NCBI RefSeq assembly: GCF_963924675.1
Contig: NW_027077413.1
Coordinates: 806,001-870,000 of the forward strand
Source: Phocoena phocoena
Lineage: Eukaryota; Chordata; Mammalia; Artiodactyla; Phocoenidae
Length of the DNA stretch: 64,000 nt
Direction of reading: 5' to 3'
Under the pieces are notes generated by a model. The model ran no database searches, had not been told where the DNA came from, and was given only the letters and a program-made list of their open reading frames with translations. Shown here piece by piece: positions 8,726 to 22,711 of the stretch. The number at the start of each line of letters is the position of its first letter. The stretch's first letter is position 1. Both the position numbers and the translations under genes were made by a program.

Positions 8726-10473
8726 TTGGCCAAAAAGGGCGTATGCGTTTTTTCCTGAATATATTCAGGAAAAAACGCATACGCCATTTGTGGCCAAGTG
8801 CATCATTGTCGACGTTGTGCCTCTTTTCCTATGCTTTCAGGGCAATTCCAGTCTACCCCCTGCAATCGTTTTCCTGAAATTCAGCCCCGCTTTCAAGTCC
8901 CCTTCGCAGGCTTACTTCAATATATTTTTGGAGGATAGCTGTCATTTATAACTCTGCAGGTTTGTGAAGTACAGTGCCCCTGAGCTCCTTTCTTCAACTC
9001 GCTTTCTTGTGAGCTGGGCACAAAACCGCAGGATTGCTTCAGGCCCTAATCTGTTTCCAGGAGGGCACACTGAGCCTTTGTTTAATTCCTCTTCCTGGTG
9101 GGCAATGAGCGTTACATTTGCCCGTGCAGACACCTACAGCTAGTCTCTCATTGGTTCTCCCTATTCCTGTTCATCTTGCACAGAAATGGCAAGCTGTGCC
9201 AAACAGGAGGTTAAAGGCACTGACTCTCCAAGCGGGGAGAGTGTTAGTAAAGCATCTGGAATGGTGAACCCGAGGACCAGGATACGAAAACTGAGATGCA
9301 TTTTAAATGGTTTGCCAATCACACGGTGGACGATACTCTGGGTTTCCCATGCATGTTTTAGCTGGAGGAAGACTGCCTTGAACCTGGAGAGTTGGGACCC
9401 ATGGAATGGGTACCATGCAGTATGACTTCAAAGGGTCTGCATTTGCTCACCGAAACTCACCAGTGCTATCAGCCAGAAGTGTCCAGCCTTATGTCTCAAC
9501 CAGCTCTGGGTGTAGATGTGGTCAATCCCGGTTGCATCACATGCCCTGAGTGAATTATTTAAGAATTGCTCTCTATTTCACTGTTTTTGTGTTTTGTTTT
9601 CTAAATTTATTTTGATAACGGGATTTATCGGATTTTCACTGCTGCATTTCCGCCGCTGTACACACGCTTGATTCTCTTACCGAGACATATATATCCATGG
9701 GTTTTAAGATTCTTCCTAGTCAGGTATATTCCTAGGCATTGAATATGTGGTGTTGAGTCCATTTCGTTGAGCAAGGAGTAGGTCTTGTCTATTACATATT
9801 TGGCTTATGGAATGTTATCTGTGCTAATTTCAGTCTCTGGTTTTATGCAGCACCCCAACGCTCCTTTCCCCATAAGCAAGCACTAGTTGGTTTTCTAAAT
9901 TTGAGACCCTGTTCTGTTTTGTAATTCAGCTAATGTGTAGTCAAGTTTACATTCCGTGTATTAGTGATAACTTAGGATGTTTCTATTTCTGTGTGACGTA
10001 GTTCACGTAGAATCACCGTACCTGCATCCACTTACTATGCCGCTACGGGCCTGATGACACAGATTACATTGCTGAGTGATATTGCATTGCACGTACGTGC
10101 CACAACTTCTTTATCCATTTTTTGCTTTCTGGGATATTTACCTGATACTGTAGACGGGCTTCTTGTGAACACAGCCGTCCCAAATATTGGGGTGGCTGTC
10201 TGTTTTTGATTTTAATTTCCGTAAGCTATAGGACCATAAGTGGAAGTGCCATAGGCTGTGTTGCTTGGTTTCTTACGTGTCTCAGGAAACACCATACACT
10301 TCTCCAGGGTGGCTGCTGGCAATTTACATCCTGCAAATCAGCATAACAAGGCTCCCTGTTCTCCTTATCCTGTCCTACCTTTCTGGATTTTACACTTTTT
10401 TCAGATGGCCCTTTTGCCCGGGGGGGCAGTGAGATTTCATTGTAGTGCAGATTTCCTTTAGAGGCTTCCTTGA
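8726..10473. repeat. Satellite copy 5, type B, 1,748 bp
   Basis: Palindrome 8726-8797 with right-arm mismatches (ccatttgtgg). L1 fossil 9589-10413, with gcatttccgccgc. Confidence 0.95.
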
Positions 10474-12221
10474 TTGGCCAAAAAGGGCGTATGCGTTTTT
10501 TCCTGAATATATTCAGGAAAAAACGCATACGCCCTTTTTGGCCAAGTGCATCATTGTCGACGTTCTGCCTCTTTTCCTATGCTTTCAGGGCAATTCCAGT
10601 CTACCCCCTGCAATCTTTTTCCTGAAATTCAGCCCCGCTTTCAAGTCCCCTTCGCAGACTTACTTCTATATATTTTTGGAGGATAGCTGTCATTTTTAAC
10701 TCTGCAGGTTTGTGAAGTACAGTGCCCCTGAGCTCCTTTCTTCAACTCGCTTTCTTCTGAGCTGGGCACAAAACCGCAGGATTGCTTCAGGCCCTAATCT
10801 GTTTCCGCCAGGGCACGCTGAGCCTTTGGTTAATTCCTCTTCCTGGTGGGAAATGAGCGTTACATTTGCCCGTGCAGACACCTACAGCTAGTCTCTCATT
10901 GGTTCTCCCTATTCCTGTTCATCTTGCACAGAAATTGCAAGCTGTGCCAAACAGGAGGTTAAAGGCACTGACTCTCTAAGCGGGGAGAGTGTTAGTAAAG
11001 CATCTGGAATGTTGAACCCGAGGACCAGGATACGAAAACTGAGATGCATTTTAAATCGTTTCCGAATCACACGGTGGACGATACTCTGGGTTTCCCATGC
11101 ATGTTTAAGCTGGAGGAAGAATGCCTTGAACCTGGAGAGTTGGGACCCATGGATTGCGTACCATGCAGTATGACTTCAAAGGGTCTGCATTTGCTCACCG
11201 AAACTCACCAATGCTATCAGCCTGAAGTGTCCAGCCTTATGTCTCAACAAGCTCTGGGTGTAGATGAGGTCAATCCCGGTTGCATCACATGCCCTGCGTG
11301 AATTATTTAAGAATTGCTCTCTATTTCACTGTCTTTGTGTTTTGTTTTCGAAATTTATTTTGATAATGGGATTTATCGGATTTTCACTGCTGCATTTCCG
11401 CCGCTGTACACACGCTTGATTCTCTTACCGAGACATATATATCCATGGGTTTTAAGATTCTTCCTAGTCAGGTATATTCCTAGGCATTGAATATGTGGTG
11501 TTGAGTCCATTTCGTTGAGCAAGGAGTAGGTCTTGTCTATTACATATTTGGCTTATGGAATGTTATCTGTGCTAATTTCAGTCTCTGGTTTTATGCAGGA
11601 CCCCAACGCACCTTTCCCCATAAGCAAGCACTAGTTGGTTTTCTAAATTTGAGACCCTGTTCTGTTTTGTAATTCAGTTCATGTGTAGTCAAGTTTACAT
11701 TCCGTGTATTAGTGATATCTTATGATGTTTCTATTTCTGTGTGACGTAGTTCACGTAGAATCACCGTACCTGCATCCACTTACTATGCCGCTACGGGCCT
11801 GATGACACAGATTTCATTGCTGAGTGATATTGCATTGCACATACGTGCCACAACTTCTTTATCCATTTTTTGCTTTCTGGGATATTTACCTGATACTGTA
11901 GACGAGCTTCTTGTGAACACAGCCGTCCCAAATATTGGGGTGGCTGTCTGTTTTTGATTTTAATTTCCGTAAGCTATAGGACCATAAGTGGAAGTGCCAT
12001 AGGCTGTGTTGCTTTGTTTCTTACGTGTTTCAGGAAACACCATACACTTCTCCAGGGTGGCTGCTGGCAATTTACATCCTGCCAATCAGCATAACAAGGC
12101 TCCCTGTTCTCCATATCCTGTCCTACCGTTCTGGATTTTACACTTTTTTCAGATGGCCCTTTTGCCCGGGGGGGCAGTGAGATTTCATTGTAGTGCAGAT
12201 TTCCTTTACAGGCTTGCTTGG
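10474..12221. repeat. Satellite copy 6, type B, 1,748 bp
   Basis: Palindrome 10474-10545 begins ttggcc after a variant flank (cttccttgattggcc). L1 fossil 11337-12161. It shares gcatttccgccgc and cattgaatatgtgg with copy 5, so these neighbours are close relatives. Confidence 0.95.
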
Positions 12222-13968
12222 TTGGCCAAAAATGGTGTATGCGTTTTTTCCTGAATATATTCAGGAAAAAACGCATACGCCCTTTTTGGCCAAGTGCATC
12301 ATTGTCGACGTTCTGCCTCTTTTCCTATGCTTACAGGGCAATTCCAGTCTACCGCCTGCAATCGTTTTCCTGAAATTCTGCCCCGCTTTCAAGTCCCCTT
12401 CGCAGGCTTACTTCAATATATTTTTGGAGGATAGCTGTCATTTATAACTCTGCAGGTTTGTGAATTACAGTGCCCCTGAGCTCCTTTTTTCAACTCGCTT
12501 TCTTGTGAGCTGGGCACAAAACCGCAGGATTGCTTCAGGCCCTAATCTGTTTCCAGCAGGGCACGCTGAGCCTTTGGTTAATTCCTCTTCCTGGTGGGAA
12601 ATGAGCGTTACATTTGCCCGTGCAGACACCTACAGCTAGTCTCTCATTGGTTCTCCCTATTCCTGTTCATCTTGCACAGAAATTGCAAGCTGTGCCAAAG
12701 AGGAGGTTAAAGGCACTGACTCTCCAAGCGGGGAGAGTGTTAGAAAAGCATCTGGAATGGTGAACCCGAGGACCAGGATACGAAAACTGAGATGCATTTT
12801 AAATCGTATCCCAATCACACGGTGGACGATACTCTGGGTTTCCCATGCATGTTTTAGCTGGAGGAAGAATCCCTTGAACCTGGAGAGATGGGACCCATGG
12901 AATGGGTACCATGCAGTATGACTTCAAAGGGTCTGCATTTGCTCACCGAAACTCACCAATGCTATCAGCCTGAAGTGTCCAGCCTTATGTCTCAACCAGC
13001 TCTGGGTGTAGATGTGTTAAATCCCGGTTGCATCACATGCCCTGAGTGAATTATTTAAGAATTGCTCTCTATTTCACTGTCTTTGTGTTTTGTTTTCGAA
13101 ATTTATTTTGATAATGGGATTTATCAGATTTTCACTGCTGCGTATCGGCCGCTGTACACACGCTTGATTCTCTTACGGAGACATATATATCCATGGGTTT
13201 TAAGATTCTTCCTAGTCAGGTATATTCCTAGGCGTTGAATATGTGGTGTTGAGTCCATTTCGTTGAGCAAGGAGTAGGTCTTGTCTATTACATATTTGGC
13301 TTATGGAATGTTATCTGTGCTAATTTCAGTCTCTGGTTTTATGCAGCACCCCAAGGCACCTTTCCCCATTAGCAAGCACTAGTTGGTTTTCTAAATTTGA
13401 GACCCTGTTCTGTTTTGTAATTCAGTTCATGTGTAGTCAAGTTTACATTCCGTGTATTAGTGATATCTTATGATGTTTCAATTTCTGTGTGACGTAGTTC
13501 ACGTAGAATCACCGTACCTGCATCCACTCACTATGCCGCTACGGGCCTGATGACAAAGATTTCATTGCTGAGTGATATTGCATTGCACGTACGTGCCACA
13601 ACTTCTTTATCCATTTTTTGCTTTCTGGGATATTTACCTGGTACTGTAGACGAGCTTCTTGGGAACACAGCCGTCCCAAACTTTGGGGTGGCTCTCTGTT
13701 TTTGATTTTAATTTCCCTAAAGAATAGGACCATAAGTGCAATTGCCATAGGCTGTGTTGCTTTATTTCTTACGTGTTTCAGGAAACACCATACACTTCTC
13801 CAGGGTGGCTGTTGGCAATTTACATCCTGCCAATCAGCATAACAAGGCTCCCTCTTCTCCATATCCTGTCCTACCTTTCTGGATTTTACACTTTTTTCAG
13901 ATGGCCCTCTTGCCCGGGGGTCAGTGAGACTTCATTGTAGTGCAGATTTCCTTTACAGGCTTGCTTGG
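12222..13968. repeat. Satellite copy 7, type A, 1,747 bp
   Basis: Palindrome 12222-12293 has left-arm mismatches (aaaaatggtgtatg). L1 fossil 13085-13909 is the first copy of the A haplotype from the left (ggtactgt, ttgggaacac, actttggggtggctct, gtgcaattgcc). Confidence 0.95.
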
Positions 13969-15715
13969 TTGGCCAAAAAGGGCGTATGCGTTTTTTCCTG
14001 AATATATTCAGGAAAAAACGCATACGCCCTTTTTGGCCAAGTGCATCATTGTCGACGTTGTGCCTCTTTTCCTATGCTTTCTTGGCAATTCCTGTCTACC
14101 CCCTGCAATCGTTTTCCTGAAATTCTGCCCCGCTTTCAAGTCCCCTACGCAGGCTCACTTCAGTATACTTTTGGAAGATAGCTGTCATTTATAACTCTGC
14201 AGGTTTGTGAATTGCAGTGCCCCTGAGCTCCTTTCTTCAACTCGCTTTCTTGTGAGCTGGGCACAAAACCGCAGGATTGCTTCAGGCCTTAATCTGTTTC
14301 CAGCCGGGCACACAGAGCCTTTGTTTAATTCCTCTTCCTGGTGGGCAATGAGCGTTACATTTGCCCGTGCAGACACCTACAGCTAGTCTCTCATTGGTTC
14401 TCCCTATTCCTGTTCATCTTGCACAGAAATTGCAAGCTGTGCCAAAGAGGACGTTAAAGGCACTGACTCTCCAAGCGGGGAGAGTGTTAGTAAAGCATCT
14501 GGAATGGTGAACCCGAGGACCAGGATACGAAAACTGAGATGCATTTTAAATCGTTTCCCAATCACACGGTGGACGATACTCTGGGTTTCCCATGCATGTT
14601 TTAGCTGGAGGAAGAATCCCTTGAACCTGGAGAGTTGGGACCCATGGAATGGGTACCATGCAGTATGACTTCAAAGGGTCTGCATTTGCTCACCGAAACT
14701 CACCAATGTTATCAGCCTGAAGTGTCCAGCCTTATGTCTCAACCAGCTCTGGGTGTAGATGTGTTCAATCCCAGTTGCATCACATGCCCTGAGTGAATTA
14801 GTTAAGAATTGCTGTCGATTTCACTGTCTTTGTGTTTTGTTTTCGAAATTTATATTGATAATGGGATTTATCGGATTTTCACTGCTGCGTTTCGGCCGCT
14901 GTACACATGCTTGATTCTCTTACGGAGACATATATATCCATGGGTTTTAAGATTCTTCCTAGTCAGGTATATTCCTAGGCGTTGAATATGTGGTGTTGAG
15001 TCCATTTCGTTGAGCAAGGAGTAGGTCTTGTCTATTACATATTTGGCTTATGGAATGTTATCTGTGCTAATTTCAGTCTCTGGTTTTATGCAGCACCCCA
15101 AGGCACCTTTCCCCATAAGCAAGCACTAGTTGGTTTTCTAAATTTGAGACCCTGTTCTGTTTTGTAATTCAGTTCATGTGTAGTCAAGTTTACATTCCGT
15201 GTATTAGTGATATCTTATGATGTTTCTTTTTCTGTGTGACGTAGTTCACGTAGAATCACCGTACCTGCATCCACTCACTATGCCGCTACGGGCCTGATGA
15301 CACAGATTTCATTGCTGAGTGATATTGCATTGTACGTACGTGCCACAACCTCTTTATCCATTTTTTGCTTTCTGGGATATTTACCTGATACTGTAGACGA
15401 GCTTCTTGTGAACACAGCCGTCCCAAATATTGGGGTGGCTGTCTGTTTTTGATTTTAATTTCCGTAAGCTATAGGACCATAAGTGGAAGTGCCATAGGCT
15501 GTGTTGCTTTATTTCTTACGTGTTTCAGGAAACACCATACACTTCTCCAGGGTGGCTGTTGGCAATTTACATCCTGCCAATCAGCATAACAAGGCTCCCT
15601 GTTCTCCATATCCTGTCCTACCTTTCTGGATTTTACACTTTTTTCAGATGGCCCTCTTGCCCGGGGGGCAGTGAGACTTCATTGTAGTGCAGATTTCCTT
15701 TACAGGCTTGCTTGG
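13969..15715. repeat. Satellite copy 8, type B, 1,747 bp
   Basis: Perfect palindrome 13969-14040. L1 fossil 14832-15656, B haplotype, placed between two A copies (7 and 9). Confidence 0.95.
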
Positions 15716-17462
15716 TTGGCCAAAAAGGGCGTATGCGTTTTTTCTTGAATATATTCAGGAAAAAACGCATACGCACTTTTTGGCCAAGTGCATCATTGTC
15801 GATATTGTGCCTCTTTTCCTATGCTTTCTGGGCAATTCCAGTCTACCCCCTGCAGTCGTTTTCCTGAAATTCTGCCCCGCTTTCAAGTCCCCTTCGCAGG
15901 CTTACTTCAATATATGTTTGGAGGATAGCTGTCATTTATAACTCTGCAGGTTTGTGAATTACAGTGCCCCTGAGCTCCTTTCTTCAACTCGCTTTCTTGT
16001 GAGCTGGGCACAAAACCGCAGGATTGCTTCAGGCCCTAATCTGTTTCCGGCAGGGCATGCTGAGCCTTTGGTTAATTCCTCTTCCTGGTGGGAAATGAGC
16101 GTTACGTTTGCCCGTGCAGACACCTACAGCTAGTCTCTCATTGGTTCTCCCTATTCCTGTTCATCTTGCACAGAAATTGCAAGCTGTGACAAACAGGAGG
16201 TTAAAGGCACTGACTTTCCAAGCAGGGAGAGTGTTAGTAAAGCATCTGGAATGGTGAACCTGAGGACCAGGATACGAAAACTGAGATGCATTTTACATCG
16301 TTTCCCAATCACACGGTGGACCATACTGTGGGATTCCCATGCATGTTTTAGCTGGAGGAAGAATCCCTTGAACCTGAAGAGTTGGGACCCATGGAATAGG
16401 TACCATGAAGTATGACTTCAAAGGGTCTGCATTTGCTCACCGAAACTCACCAATGCTATCAGCCTGAAGTGTCCAGCCTTATGTGTCAACCAGCTCTGGG
16501 TGTAGATGTGGTCCATCCCGGTTGCATCACATGCCCTGAGTGAATTATTTAAGAATTGCTCTCTATTTCACTGTCTTTGTGTTTTGTTTTCGAAATTTAT
16601 TTTGATAATGGGATTTATCGGATTTTCACTGCTGCGTTTCGGCCGCTGTACACACGCTTGATTCTCTTACGGAGACATATATATCTATGGGTTTTAAGAT
16701 TCTTCCTAGTCAGGTATATTCCTAGGCGTTGAATATGTGGTGTTGAGTCCATTTCGTTGAGCAAGGAGTAGGTCTTGTCTATTACATATTTGGCTTATGG
16801 AATGTTATCTGTGCTAATTTCAGTCTCTGGTTTTATGCAGCACCCCATGGCACCTTTCCCCATAAGCAAGCACTAGTTGGTTTTCTAAATTTGAGACCCT
16901 GTTCTGTTTTATAATTCAGTTCATGTGTAGTCAAGTTTACATTCCGTTTATTAGTGATATCTTATGATGTTTCTTTTTCTGTGTGACGTAGTTCACGTAG
17001 AATCACCGTACCTGCATCCATTCACTATGCCGCTACGGGCCTGATGACACAGATTTCATTGCTGAGTGATACTGCATTGCACGTACGTGCCACAACTTCT
17101 TTATCCATTTTTTGCTTTCTGGGATATTTACCTGGTACTGTAGACGAGCTTCTTGTGAACACAGCCGTCCCAAACTTTGGGGTGGCTCTCTGTTTTTGAT
17201 TTTAATTTCCCTAAGGAATAGGACCATAAGTGCAATTGCCATAGGCTGTGTTGCTTTGTTTCTTACGTGTTTCAGGAAACACCATACACTTCTCCAGGGT
17301 GGCTGCTGGCAATTTACATCCTGCCAATCAGCATAACAAGGCTCCCTGTTCTCCATATCCTGTCCTACATTTCTGGATTTTACACTTTTTTCAGATGGCC
17401 CTTTTGCCCGGGGGGCAGTGAGACTTCATTGTAGTGCAGATTTCCTTTACAGGCTTGCTTGG
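15716..17462. repeat. Satellite copy 9, type A, 1,747 bp
   Basis: Palindrome 15716-15787 has cttgaatatattcagg at the centre and cgcacttttt in the right arm. L1 fossil 16579-17403. It carries 'gaacctgaagagttggg' with 'ataggtacc', a linked pair also in copies 11, 13 and 23. Confidence 0.95.
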
Positions 17463-19216
17463 TTGGCCAAAAAGGGCGTATGCGTTTTTTCCTGAATATA
17501 TTCAGGAAAAAACGCATACGCCCTTTTTGGCCAAGTGCATCATTGTCGACGTTGTGCCTCTTTTCCTATGCTTTCAGGGCAATTCCAGTCTACCCCCTGC
17601 AATCGTTTTCCTGAAATTCTGCCCCGGTTTCAAGTCCCCTTCGCAGGCTTACTTCAATATATTTTTGGAGGATAGCTGTCATTTATAACTCTGCAGTTTT
17701 GAGAATTACAGGGCCCCTGAGCTCCTTTCTTCAACTCGCTTTCCTCTGAGCTGGGCACAAAACCGCAGGATTGCTTCAGGCCCTAATCTGTTTTCAGCAG
17801 GGCACGCTGAGCCTTTGTTTAATTCCTCTTCCTGGTCGGCAATGAGCGTTACATTTGCCCGTGCAGACACCTACAGCTAGTCTCTCATTGGTTCTCCCTA
17901 TTCCTGTTCATCTTGCACAGAAATTGCAAGCTGTGCCAAACAGGAGGTTAAACGCACTGACTCTCCAAGCGGGGAGAGTGTTAGTAAAGCATCTGTAATG
18001 GTGAACCCGAGGACCATGATACGAAAACTGAGATGCATTTTAAATCGTTTCCCAATCACACGGTGGACGATACTCTGGGTTTCCCATGCATGTTTTAGCT
18101 GGAGGAAGAATCCCTTGAACCTGGAGAGTTGGGACCCATGGAATGGGTACCATGCAGTATGACTTCAAAGGGTCTGCATTTGCTCACCGAAACTCACCAA
18201 TGCTATCAGCCTGAAGTGTCCAGCCTTATGTCTCAACCAGCTCTGGGTGTAGATGTGGTCAATCCCGGTTGCATCACATGCCCTGAGTGAATTATTTAAG
18301 AATTGCTCTCTATTTCACTGTCTTTGTGTTTTGTTTTCGAAATTTATTTTGATAATGGGATTTATCGGATTTTCACTGCTGCGTTTCGGCCGCTGTACAC
18401 ACGCTTGATTCTCTTACGGAGACATATATATCCATGGGTTTTTAGATTCTTCCTAGTCAGGTATATTCCTAGGCGTTGAATATGTAGTGTTGTTTCCATT
18501 TCGTTGAGCGAGGAGTAGGTCTTTTCTATTACATATTTGGCTTATGGAAAGTTATCTGTGCTAATTTCAGTCTCTGGTTTTATGCAGCCCCCCAAGGCAC
18601 CTTTCCCCATAAGCAAGCACTAGTTGGTTTTCGAAATTTGAGACCCTGTTCTGTTTTGTAATTCAGTTCATGTGTAGTCAAGTTTACATTCCGTGCATTA
18701 GTGATATCTTATGATGTTTCTTTTTCTGTGTGACGTAGTTCACGTAGAATCACCGTACCTGCATCCACTCACTATGCCGCTACTGGCCTGATGACACAGA
18801 TTTCATTGCTGAGTGATACTGCATTGCACGTACGTGCCACAACTTCTTTATCCATTTTTTGCTTTCTGGGATATTTACCTGGTACTGTAGACGAGCTTCT
18901 TGGGAACACAGCCATCCCAAACTTTGGGGAGGCTCTCTGTTTTTGATTTTAATTTCCCTAAGGAATAGGACCATAAGTGCAATTGCCATAGGCTGTGTTG
19001 CTTTGTTTCTTACGTGTTTCAGGAAACACCATACACTTCTCCAGGGTGGCTGCTGGCAATTTACATCCTGCCAATCAGCATAACAAGGCTCCCTGTTCTC
19101 CATATCCTGTCCTACATTTCTGGATTTTACACTTTTTTCAGATGGCCCTTTTGCCCGGGGGGGGTGGGGCAGTGAGACTTCATTGTAGTGCAGATTTCCT
19201 TTACAGGCTTGCATGG
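17463..19216. repeat. Satellite copy 10, type A, 1,754 bp
   Basis: Perfect palindrome 17463-17534. L1 fossil 18326-19150. The extra length sits in the linker G-tract at 19157-19169 (eight G, one T, four G). Confidence 0.95.
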
Positions 19217-19271
19217 TTGGCCAAAAAGGGCGTATGCGTTTTTTCCTGAATATATTCAGGAAAAAACGCAT
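18780..19271 (-). pseudogene. L1 ORF2 C-terminal remnant, longest antisense frame
   Basis: 163 codons open on the minus strand. Residues 1-18 are encoded by the next unit's palindrome and are not L1. Residues about 40-163 follow the ORF2 C-terminal region: CYADWQDVNC (63-72) lies where L1 has its cysteine-rich segment, WRSVWCFLKHV (77-87) parallels the L1 'W.TVW.FL' block, and WIKKLWHVRAMQYHSAMKS (140-158) is the most recognisable L1 block. The fusion of palindrome and L1 sequence shows that it is not a gene. Equivalent frames occur in other copies at various lengths depending on point mutations. Confidence 0.8.
19157..19169. repeat. Expanded, interrupted G-tract in copy 10
   Basis: Eight G, T, four G, where most copies have six or seven G after ttgccc. 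Confidence 0.9.
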
Positions 19272-20963
19272 TCGCCCTTTTTGGCCAAGTGCATCATTGT
19301 CGACGTTCTGCCTCTTTTCCTATGCTTTCAGGGCAATTCCAGTCTACCCCCTGCAATCGTTTTCCAGAAATTCTGCCCCGCTTTCAAGTCCCCTTCGCAG
19401 TCTTACTTCAATATATTTTAGGAGGATAGCTGTCATTTATAACTCTGCAGTTTTGTGAATTACAGTGCCCCTGAGCTCCTTTCTTCAACTCGCTTTCTTG
19501 TGAGCTGGGCACAAAACCGCAGGATTGCTTCAGGCCCTAATCTGTTTCCGGCAGGGCACACTGAGCCTTTGGTTAATTCCTCTTCCTGGTGGGAAATGAG
19601 CGTTACATTTGCCCGTGCAGACACCTATAGCTAGTCTCTCATTGTTTCTCCCTATTCCTGTTCATCTTGCACAGAAATTGCAAACTGTGCCAAACAGGAG
19701 GTTAAAGGCACTGACTCTCCAAGCAGGGAGAGTGTTAGTAAAGCATCTGGAATTGTGAACACGAGGACCAGGATACGAAAATTGAGATGCATTTTAAATC
19801 GTTTCCCAATCACACGGTGGACGATACTCTGGGTTTCCCATGCATGTTTTAGCTGGAGGAAGAATCCCTTGAACCTGAAGAGTTGGGACCCATGGAATAG
19901 GTACCATGCAGTATGACTTCAAAGGGTCTGCATTTGCTCACCGAAACTCACAAATGCTATCAGCCTGTAGTGTCCAGCCTTATGTCTCAACCAGCTCTGG
20001 GTGTAGATGTGGTCAATCCCGGTTGCATCACATGCCCTGAGTGAATTTTTTAAGAATCGCTCTCAATTTCACTGTCTTTGTGTTTTGTTTTCGAAATTTA
20101 TTTTGATAATGGGATTTATCGGATTTTCACTGCTGCCTATCGGCCGCTGTACACACGCTTGTTTCTCTTATGGAGGCATATATAACCATGGGTTTTAAGA
20201 TTCTTCCTAGTCAGGTATATTCCTAGGCGTTGAATATGTGGTGTTGAGTCCATTTCGTTGAGCAAGGAGTAGGTCTTGTCTATTACATATTTGGCTTATG
20301 GAAAGTTATCTGTGCTAATTTCAGTCTCTGGTTTTATGCAGCACCCCAACGCACCTTTCCCCATAAGCAAGCACTAGTTGGTTTTCTAAATTTGAGACCC
20401 TGTTCTGTTTTGTAATTCAGTTCATGTGTAGTCAAGTTTACATTCCGTGTATTAGTGATATCTTATGATGTTTCTTTTTCTGTGTGACGTAGTTCACGTA
20501 GAATCACCGTACCTGCATCCACTTACTATGCCGCTACGGGCCTGATGACACAGATTTCATTGCTGAGTGATATTGCATTGCACGTACGTGCCACAACTTC
20601 TTTATCCATTTTTTGCTTTCTGGGATATTTACCTGATACTGTAGACGAGCTTATTGTGAACACAGCCATCCCAAATATTGGGGTGGCTGTCTGTTTTTGA
20701 TTTTAATTTCCGTAAGCTATAGGACCATAAGTGGAAGTGCCATAGGCTGTGTTGCTTTGTTTCTTACGTGTTTCAGGAAACACCATACACTTCTCCAGGG
20801 TGGCTGCTGGCAATTTACATCCTGCCAATCAGCATAACAAGGCTCCCTGTTCTCCATATCCTGTCCTACCTTTCTGGATTTTACACTTTTTTCAGATGGC
20901 CCTTTTGCCCGGGGGGCAGTGAGATTTCATTGTAGTGCAGATTTCCTTTACAGGCTTGCTTGG
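19217..20963. repeat. Satellite copy 11, type B, 1,747 bp
   Basis: Palindrome 19217-19288 with one mismatch (gcattcgcc). L1 fossil 20080-20904 carries gcctatcggccgc, a private variant, and further private changes around 20045-20185. Confidence 0.95.
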
Positions 20964-22711
20964 TTGGCCAAAAAGGCCGTATGCGTTTTTTCCTGAATAT
21001 ATTCAGGAAAAAACGCATACGCCCTTTTTGGCCAAGTGCATCATTGTCGACGTTGTGCCTCTTTTCCTATGCTTTCAGGGCAATTCCAGTCTACCCCCTG
21101 CAATCGTTTTCCTGAAATTCAGCCCCGCTTTCAAGTCCCCTTCGCAGGCTTACTTCAATATATTTTTGGAGGATAGCTGTCATTTATAACTCTGCAGGTT
21201 TGTGAAGTACAGTGCCCCTGAGCTCCTTTCTTCAACTCGCTTTCTTGTGAGCTGGGCACAAAACCGCAGGATTGCTTCAGGCCCTAATCTGTTTCCAGCA
21301 GGGCACACTGAGCCTTTGTTTAATTCCTCTTCCTGGTGGGCAATGAGCGTTACATTTGCCCGTGCAGACACCTACAGCTAGTCTCTCATTGGTTCTCCCT
21401 ATTCCTGTTCATCTTGCACAGAAATTGCAAGCTGTGCGAAACAGGAGGTTAAAGGCACTGACTCTCCAAGCGGGGAGAATGTTAGTAAAGCATCTGGAAT
21501 GGTGAACCCGAGGACCAGGAAACGAAAACTGAGATGCATTTTAAATCGTTTCCCAATCACACGGTGGACGATACTCTTGGTTTCACATGCATGTTTTAGC
21601 TGGAGGAAGAATCCCTTGAACCTGGAGAGTTGGGAACCATGGAATGGGTACCATGCAGTATGACTTCAAAGGGTCTGCATTTGCTCACCGAAACTCACCA
21701 ATGCTATCAGCCTGAAGTGTCCAGCCTTATGTCTCAACCAGCTCTGGGTGTAGATGTGGTCAATCCCGGTTGCATCACATGCCCTGAGTGAATTATTTAA
21801 GAATTGCTCTCTATTTCACTGTCTTTGTGTTTTGTTTTCGAAATTTATTTTGATAATGGGATTTATCGGATTTTCACTGCTGCGTTTCGGCCGCTGTACA
21901 CACGCTTGATTCTCTTACGGAGACATATATATCCATGGGTTTTAAGATTCTTCCTAGTCAGGTATATTCCTAGGCGTTGAATATGTGGTGTTGGGTCCAT
22001 TTCGTTGAGCAAGGAGTAGGTCTTGTCTATTACATATTTGGCTTATGGAAAGTTATCTGTGCTAATTTCAGTCTCTGGTTTTATGCAGCACCCCAAGGCA
22101 CCTTTCCCCATAAGCAAGCACTAGTTGGTTTTCTAAATTTGAGACCCTGTTCTTTTTTGTAATTCAGTTCATGTGTAGTCAAGTTTACATTCCGTGTATT
22201 AGTGATATCTTATGATATTTCTTTTTATGTGTGACGTAGTTCACGTAGAATCACCGTATCTTCATCCACTCACTATGCCGCTACGGGCCTGATGACACAG
22301 ATTTCATTGCTGAGTGATATTGCATTGTACGTACGTGCCACAACTTCTTTATCCATTTTTTGCTTTCTGGGATATTTACCTGATACTGTAGACGAGCTTC
22401 TTGTGAACACAGCCGTCCCAAATATTGGGGTGGCTGTCTGTTTTTGATTTTAATTTCCGTAAGCTATAGGACCATAAGTGGAAGTGCCATAGGCTGTGTT
22501 GCTTTGTTTCTTACGTGTTTCAGGAAACACCATACACTTCTCCAGGGTGGCGGCTGGCAATTTACATCCTGCCAATCAGCATAACAAGGCTCCCTGTTCT
22601 CCATATCCTGTCCTACCTTTCTGGATTTTACACTTTTTTCAGATGGCCCTTTTGCCCGGGGGGGCAGTGAGATTTCATTGTAGTGCAGATTTCCTTTAGA
22701 GGCTTGCTTGG
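20964..22711. repeat. Satellite copy 12, type B, 1,748 bp
   Basis: Palindrome 20964-21035 with one mismatch (aaggccgtatg). L1 fossil 21827-22651. It has the ttgggtcc variant near 21991, shared with copies 3, 16, 18, 20, 21 and others. Confidence 0.95.
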